Notes under the pieces: generated by a model | Told to the model about the DNA's origin: nothing | Database searches by the model: none | Seen by the model: the letters and a program-made list of their open reading frames with translations, nothing else | In this document: positions 61,882-64,000 of the stretch, in pieces | How positions within the stretch are numbered: the stretch's first letter is position 1 | How the letters are laid out: each line of letters begins with the position of its first letter | Position numbers and translations under genes: made by a program | From: Martelella sp. HB161492 | Lineage (GTDB): Bacteria > Pseudomonadota > Alphaproteobacteria > Rhizobiales > Rhizobiaceae | Reading direction: 5' to 3' | Length of the DNA: 64,000 bases | NCBI RefSeq assembly: GCF_013184775.1 | Contig: NZ_JAATVV010000005.1 | Coordinates: 248,001 to 312,000 of the forward strand

Positions 61882-62269
61882 TGATCGTGCCCCGCGGCTT
61901 GGGGTAGCTTCGGCGCTCGCCGTGGATCGTCCCCATGACGTGGTTTAGCGCGGACGCCCACGGCTCATCCCAGAGGGCCGGATGGTTGTCTGCTTGCGGC
62001 TGGCAAGGCTGATGAGCGGATCATCGTTCATTGCTACGTTTGGTCAAGGTCAGGCACCTTCTGCTGTTCATCCGATGCCTCGTCAAGGAGCGGCTGGTGA
62101 GGGCGCTAGCCGCGTTACGCCGACGCACGCGCATCAATTTTCTTTTGACAGTCAGAGGGTATCTGAGGCGGCATAGTTTTTTAGCTGTCGCCGAACCGCT
62201 CTGGCACTCCGGATGTCAACGAAGTAGGAAAAATCGACCATTTGGCGGCGCTACAATTTTCTGGCGGTT
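61882..62269. other. Non-coding or decayed stretch
   Basis: 388 bp with no recognisable gene. Short open frames on the plus strand have no ribosome site and no family resemblance. It leads into the pntB remnant and is probably debris of the same decay or insertion event. Confidence 0.45.
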
Positions 62270-62693
62270 GCAGCGGGATGCTGTGGGCGCAGCTTTGGAC
62301 GAGCCTGTAGTAGCCGCCGCTCATCTCAAGAATGTTGATGTCAAATTCGCGATCCATCCGGCAGCTGGACGTCTGCCCGGTCATATCAATGTGCACTGGC
62401 TGAAGCTTGTCTGCTCACGACCTCATTTTTGACATGTATGAGATCGACCCTGACGACGCCGATACCGACGTTGCTCTGACGGCTCGTACCGACACATCCT
62501 CGCCGATCTGCGGAATGCCTATTCTGACTGCAGATCAGACCATCGGGTTTAGGTCCTCAAACGTGGTCATGGTGAGGGATATTCCGGCGTGGAGAACCGG
62601 TTGTTCTACGGGGGAAATTGCAACACGGTCTACGGTGACGCGCAGGCTGTGCTGAGCCAGATGGTCCAGTCACTGAACGATATCGGTGCCTGA
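62270..62693 (+). pseudogene. pntB: Remnant of pntB (NAD(P) transhydrogenase beta subunit, C-terminal domain)
   Basis: Three frame-separated pieces read like the C-terminal NADP-binding domain of PntB. First, up to about 62432: VKFAIHPAAGRLPGHINVHW. Then, one frame on: YEIDPDDADTDVALTARTDT and SSPICGMPILTADQ, matching the known DINPEFADTDV..ARTD.SPIYGMPI region. Last, from about 62574 in the first frame again: EGYSGVENRLFYGG and VYGDAQAVLSQMVQSLNDIG with a stop at 62691-62693. At least two frameshifts, several substitutions in conserved positions and no 5' part: clearly inactive. Ends 43 bp before the dehydrogenase start. Confidence 0.75.
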
Positions 62694-62736
62694 AGCCATT
62701 CTGAGAGAGGCGATCTATATCGCAGAAGGAAGAAAA

Positions 62737-64000
62737 ATGGCCTACGCAACCATAAACCCATTCACAGAAGAGACTGTCGCAACCTTCCCGGATGCGACCG
62801 ATGCTCAAGTTGAGAAAGCGCTCGACAGGGCCCATCAGGCTTTTTTGAAATGGCGGGAAACCTCTTTTGCTGAACGTGCCCGTGTCCTGCAAAAGGCAGC
62901 GGTTATCCTGCGCCGCGACAGCGACAAGTTCGCGCGCCTGCTGACGCTGGAAATGGGCAAGCTCACTGCCGAAGCAAAGGCTGAAGTGGAGCTGTCGGCG
63001 AAGATTTTCGAATATTACGTCGAAAATGCCGAAAGACTGCTGGCGCCGGAAGAGCTTCCGGTCAAGGATCCGGCAGAAGGCAAGGCAAAGCTTGTTTACG
63101 AGCCGCTGGGGATCCTGCTGGCCATCGAGCCATGGAATTTCCCCTATTACCAGATCGCCCGTATTCTGGCGCCGCAGCTTTCAGCTGGGAATGTTCTGAT
63201 CCTGAAACATGCTTCGAATGTGCCGCAAAGCGCCGCCATCTTTGCCACGCTGATGGCCGAGGCCGGCTTGCCGGAAGGAGCCTTCACCAATCTTTACGCT
63301 ACCCGCTCGCAGATCGAAATGATCATTAATGATCCGCGTGTTCACGGCGTGGCCCTGACCGGTTCGGAGGCCGCGGGTGCTGTTGTCGCCGCGCAGGCGG
63401 GCAAGGCGCTGAAGAAATCGACGATGGAACTAGGCGGCGCCGATGCCTTCGTTGTACTCGCCGACGCCGACATGAAGAAGACGGTCGACTGGGCCGTATT
63501 CGGGCGGCACTGGAATGGCGGACAGGTTTGCGTTTCGTCCAAGCGGATGATCGTGGTCGACAAGGTCTATGACATCTTCATCGATCAATACCGCAAGGGT
63601 GTTGCAAAACTTGTTGCCGGTGACCCCTCGGATCCGAAGACAACACTGGCCCCGCTCTCATCGAAGAAGGCCGCCGACGATGTCAGGGAACAGATTCGCA
63701 AGGCTGTGGCCCATGGCGCAAAGGCCGAGCAGGTTGGTCCTGCCGTTCCCAACCATGGTGCTTTCGTTCAGCCAACCCTGCTGACGGATGTCGGAGAAGA
63801 CAACCCTGCACGTTACTGGGAGTTCTTCGGTCCTGTTTCGATGATTTTCCGTGCCAGGGACGAAGAGGATGCGATCCGCATCGCCAACGACAGTCCCTTC
63901 GGCCTGGGTGGTTCGGTCTTTACGTCCGACGTCAAGCACGGTGCGGAGGTCGCGGGTAAGATCTCCACGGGCATGGTGTTCGTGAACCATCCGACCAAGG
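62737..64000 (+). CDS. gabD: NAD(P)-dependent succinate-semialdehyde dehydrogenase, C-terminus beyond the right edge
   Basis: Aldehyde dehydrogenase, 421 residues visible. N-terminus MAYATINPFTEETVATFPDA; cofactor site EPWNFPYYQIARILAPQLSA; TGSEAAGAVV; catalytic Glu231 in MELGGADAF and catalytic Cys265 in GGQVCVSSKR. The very start and the FPYYQ stretch match the Sad/YneI-type NAD-dependent succinate-semialdehyde dehydrogenases, which oxidise succinate semialdehyde to succinate. Start ATG 62737 with AGAAGGAAG upstream. The gene is open to the last base of the window. Confidence 0.88.
   Translation, partial: MAYATINPFTEETVATFPDATDAQVEKALDRAHQAFLKWRETSFAERARVLQKAAVILRRDSDKFARLLTLEMGKLTAEAKAEVELSAKIFEYYVENAERLLAPEELPVKDPAEGKAKLVYEPLGILLAIEPWNFPYYQIARILAPQLSAGNVLILKHASNVPQSAAIFATLMAEAGLPEGAFTNLYATRSQIEMIINDPRVHGVALTGSEAAGAVVAAQAGKALKKSTMELGGADAFVVLADADMKKTVDWAVFGRHWNGGQVCVSSKRMIVVDKVYDIFIDQYRKGVAKLVAGDPSDPKTTLAPLSSKKAADDVREQIRKAVAHGAKAEQVGPAVPNHGAFVQPTLLTDVGEDNPARYWEFFGPVSMIFRARDEEDAIRIANDSPFGLGGSVFTSDVKHGAEVAGKISTGMVFVNHPTK

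Noticed and set aside
61982-62176. Small plus-strand frames in the spacer after the maturase gene
   Set aside because: No family resemblance and no ribosome site; region adjoins a pseudogene.
1-64000. tRNA, rRNA, prophage, IS elements or defence systems
   Set aside because: I read both strands for cloverleaf-like segments, transposase motifs and known defence genes and found none I could support; short RNAs could be missed without computation.

Overview
The window looks like a chromosome or large-replicon segment of a Hyphomicrobiales (Rhizobiaceae-like) alphaproteobacterium. The evidence is high-GC coding, tightly packed operons with ATGA or TGATG overlaps, many solute-uptake systems (three ABC families and one TRAP) each with its own regulator, and an L-rhamnose locus of the type described in Rhizobium leguminosarum (ABC transporter RhaSTPQ with kinase RhaK, and a RhaD aldolase/dehydrogenase fusion). 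Genus cannot be decided by reading. I see no rRNA, tRNA, CRISPR array, prophage or intact insertion sequence.

Layout. 1-3.5 kb: N-terminal part of an unrecognised coiled-coil/membrane protein running off the left edge, then a universal stress protein and BCCT (betaine-type) transporter pair. 3.7-6.9 kb: LysR regulator divergent from a quinone/electrophile-type reductive set (NADPH-dependent reductase, DoxX, glutathionyl-hydroquinone reductase), with a clear dyad in the shared promoter. 7.2-18.1 kb: complete rhamnose catabolism and uptake locus in two divergent operons with strong operator-like inverted repeats. 18.1-20.7 kb: small secreted proteins and a FadL-type outer-membrane channel. 20.98-28.3 kb: hydantoinase/oxoprolinase HyuAB plus TRAP transporter and GntR regulator, one operon. 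28.6 kb: membrane diguanylate cyclase. 29.7-35.4 kb: a THI5/NMT1-type ABC importer with two different permeases, co-transcribed with a RarA/clamp-loader C-terminal-like protein and a nucleoside 2-deoxyribosyltransferase, divergent from an RpiR regulator. 35.4-43.0 kb: M20 metallopeptidase convergent with a dipeptide ABC importer operon headed by an M19 dipeptidase. 43.3-50.5 kb: AraC regulator divergent from a sugar ABC importer plus GH42 beta-galactosidase. 50.6-53.3 kb: a nucleotidyltransferase, an MFS exporter and a chloramphenicol-phosphotransferase-like kinase.

53.3-62.7 kb is a looser, more accessory-looking stretch. It holds a TetR gene with a perfect 28-bp operator ahead of an epimerase, a ToxR/CadC-like transmembrane regulator with TPR-like C-terminus, a three-gene sulfatase cluster (Ser-type arylsulfatase, exported HAD hydrolase, anaerobic sulfatase-maturating radical SAM enzyme), and a frameshifted pntB remnant. 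A succinate-semialdehyde dehydrogenase runs off the right edge.

The most promising items for new biology are the membrane regulator with three 10-bp repeats next to the sulfatase cluster; the importer operon ending in a RarA-C-like protein and a deoxyribosyltransferase; and the recurrent GC-rich hairpins placed after the first gene of several operons, often after the binding-protein gene. All function statements come from reading the sequence; no database search was run.
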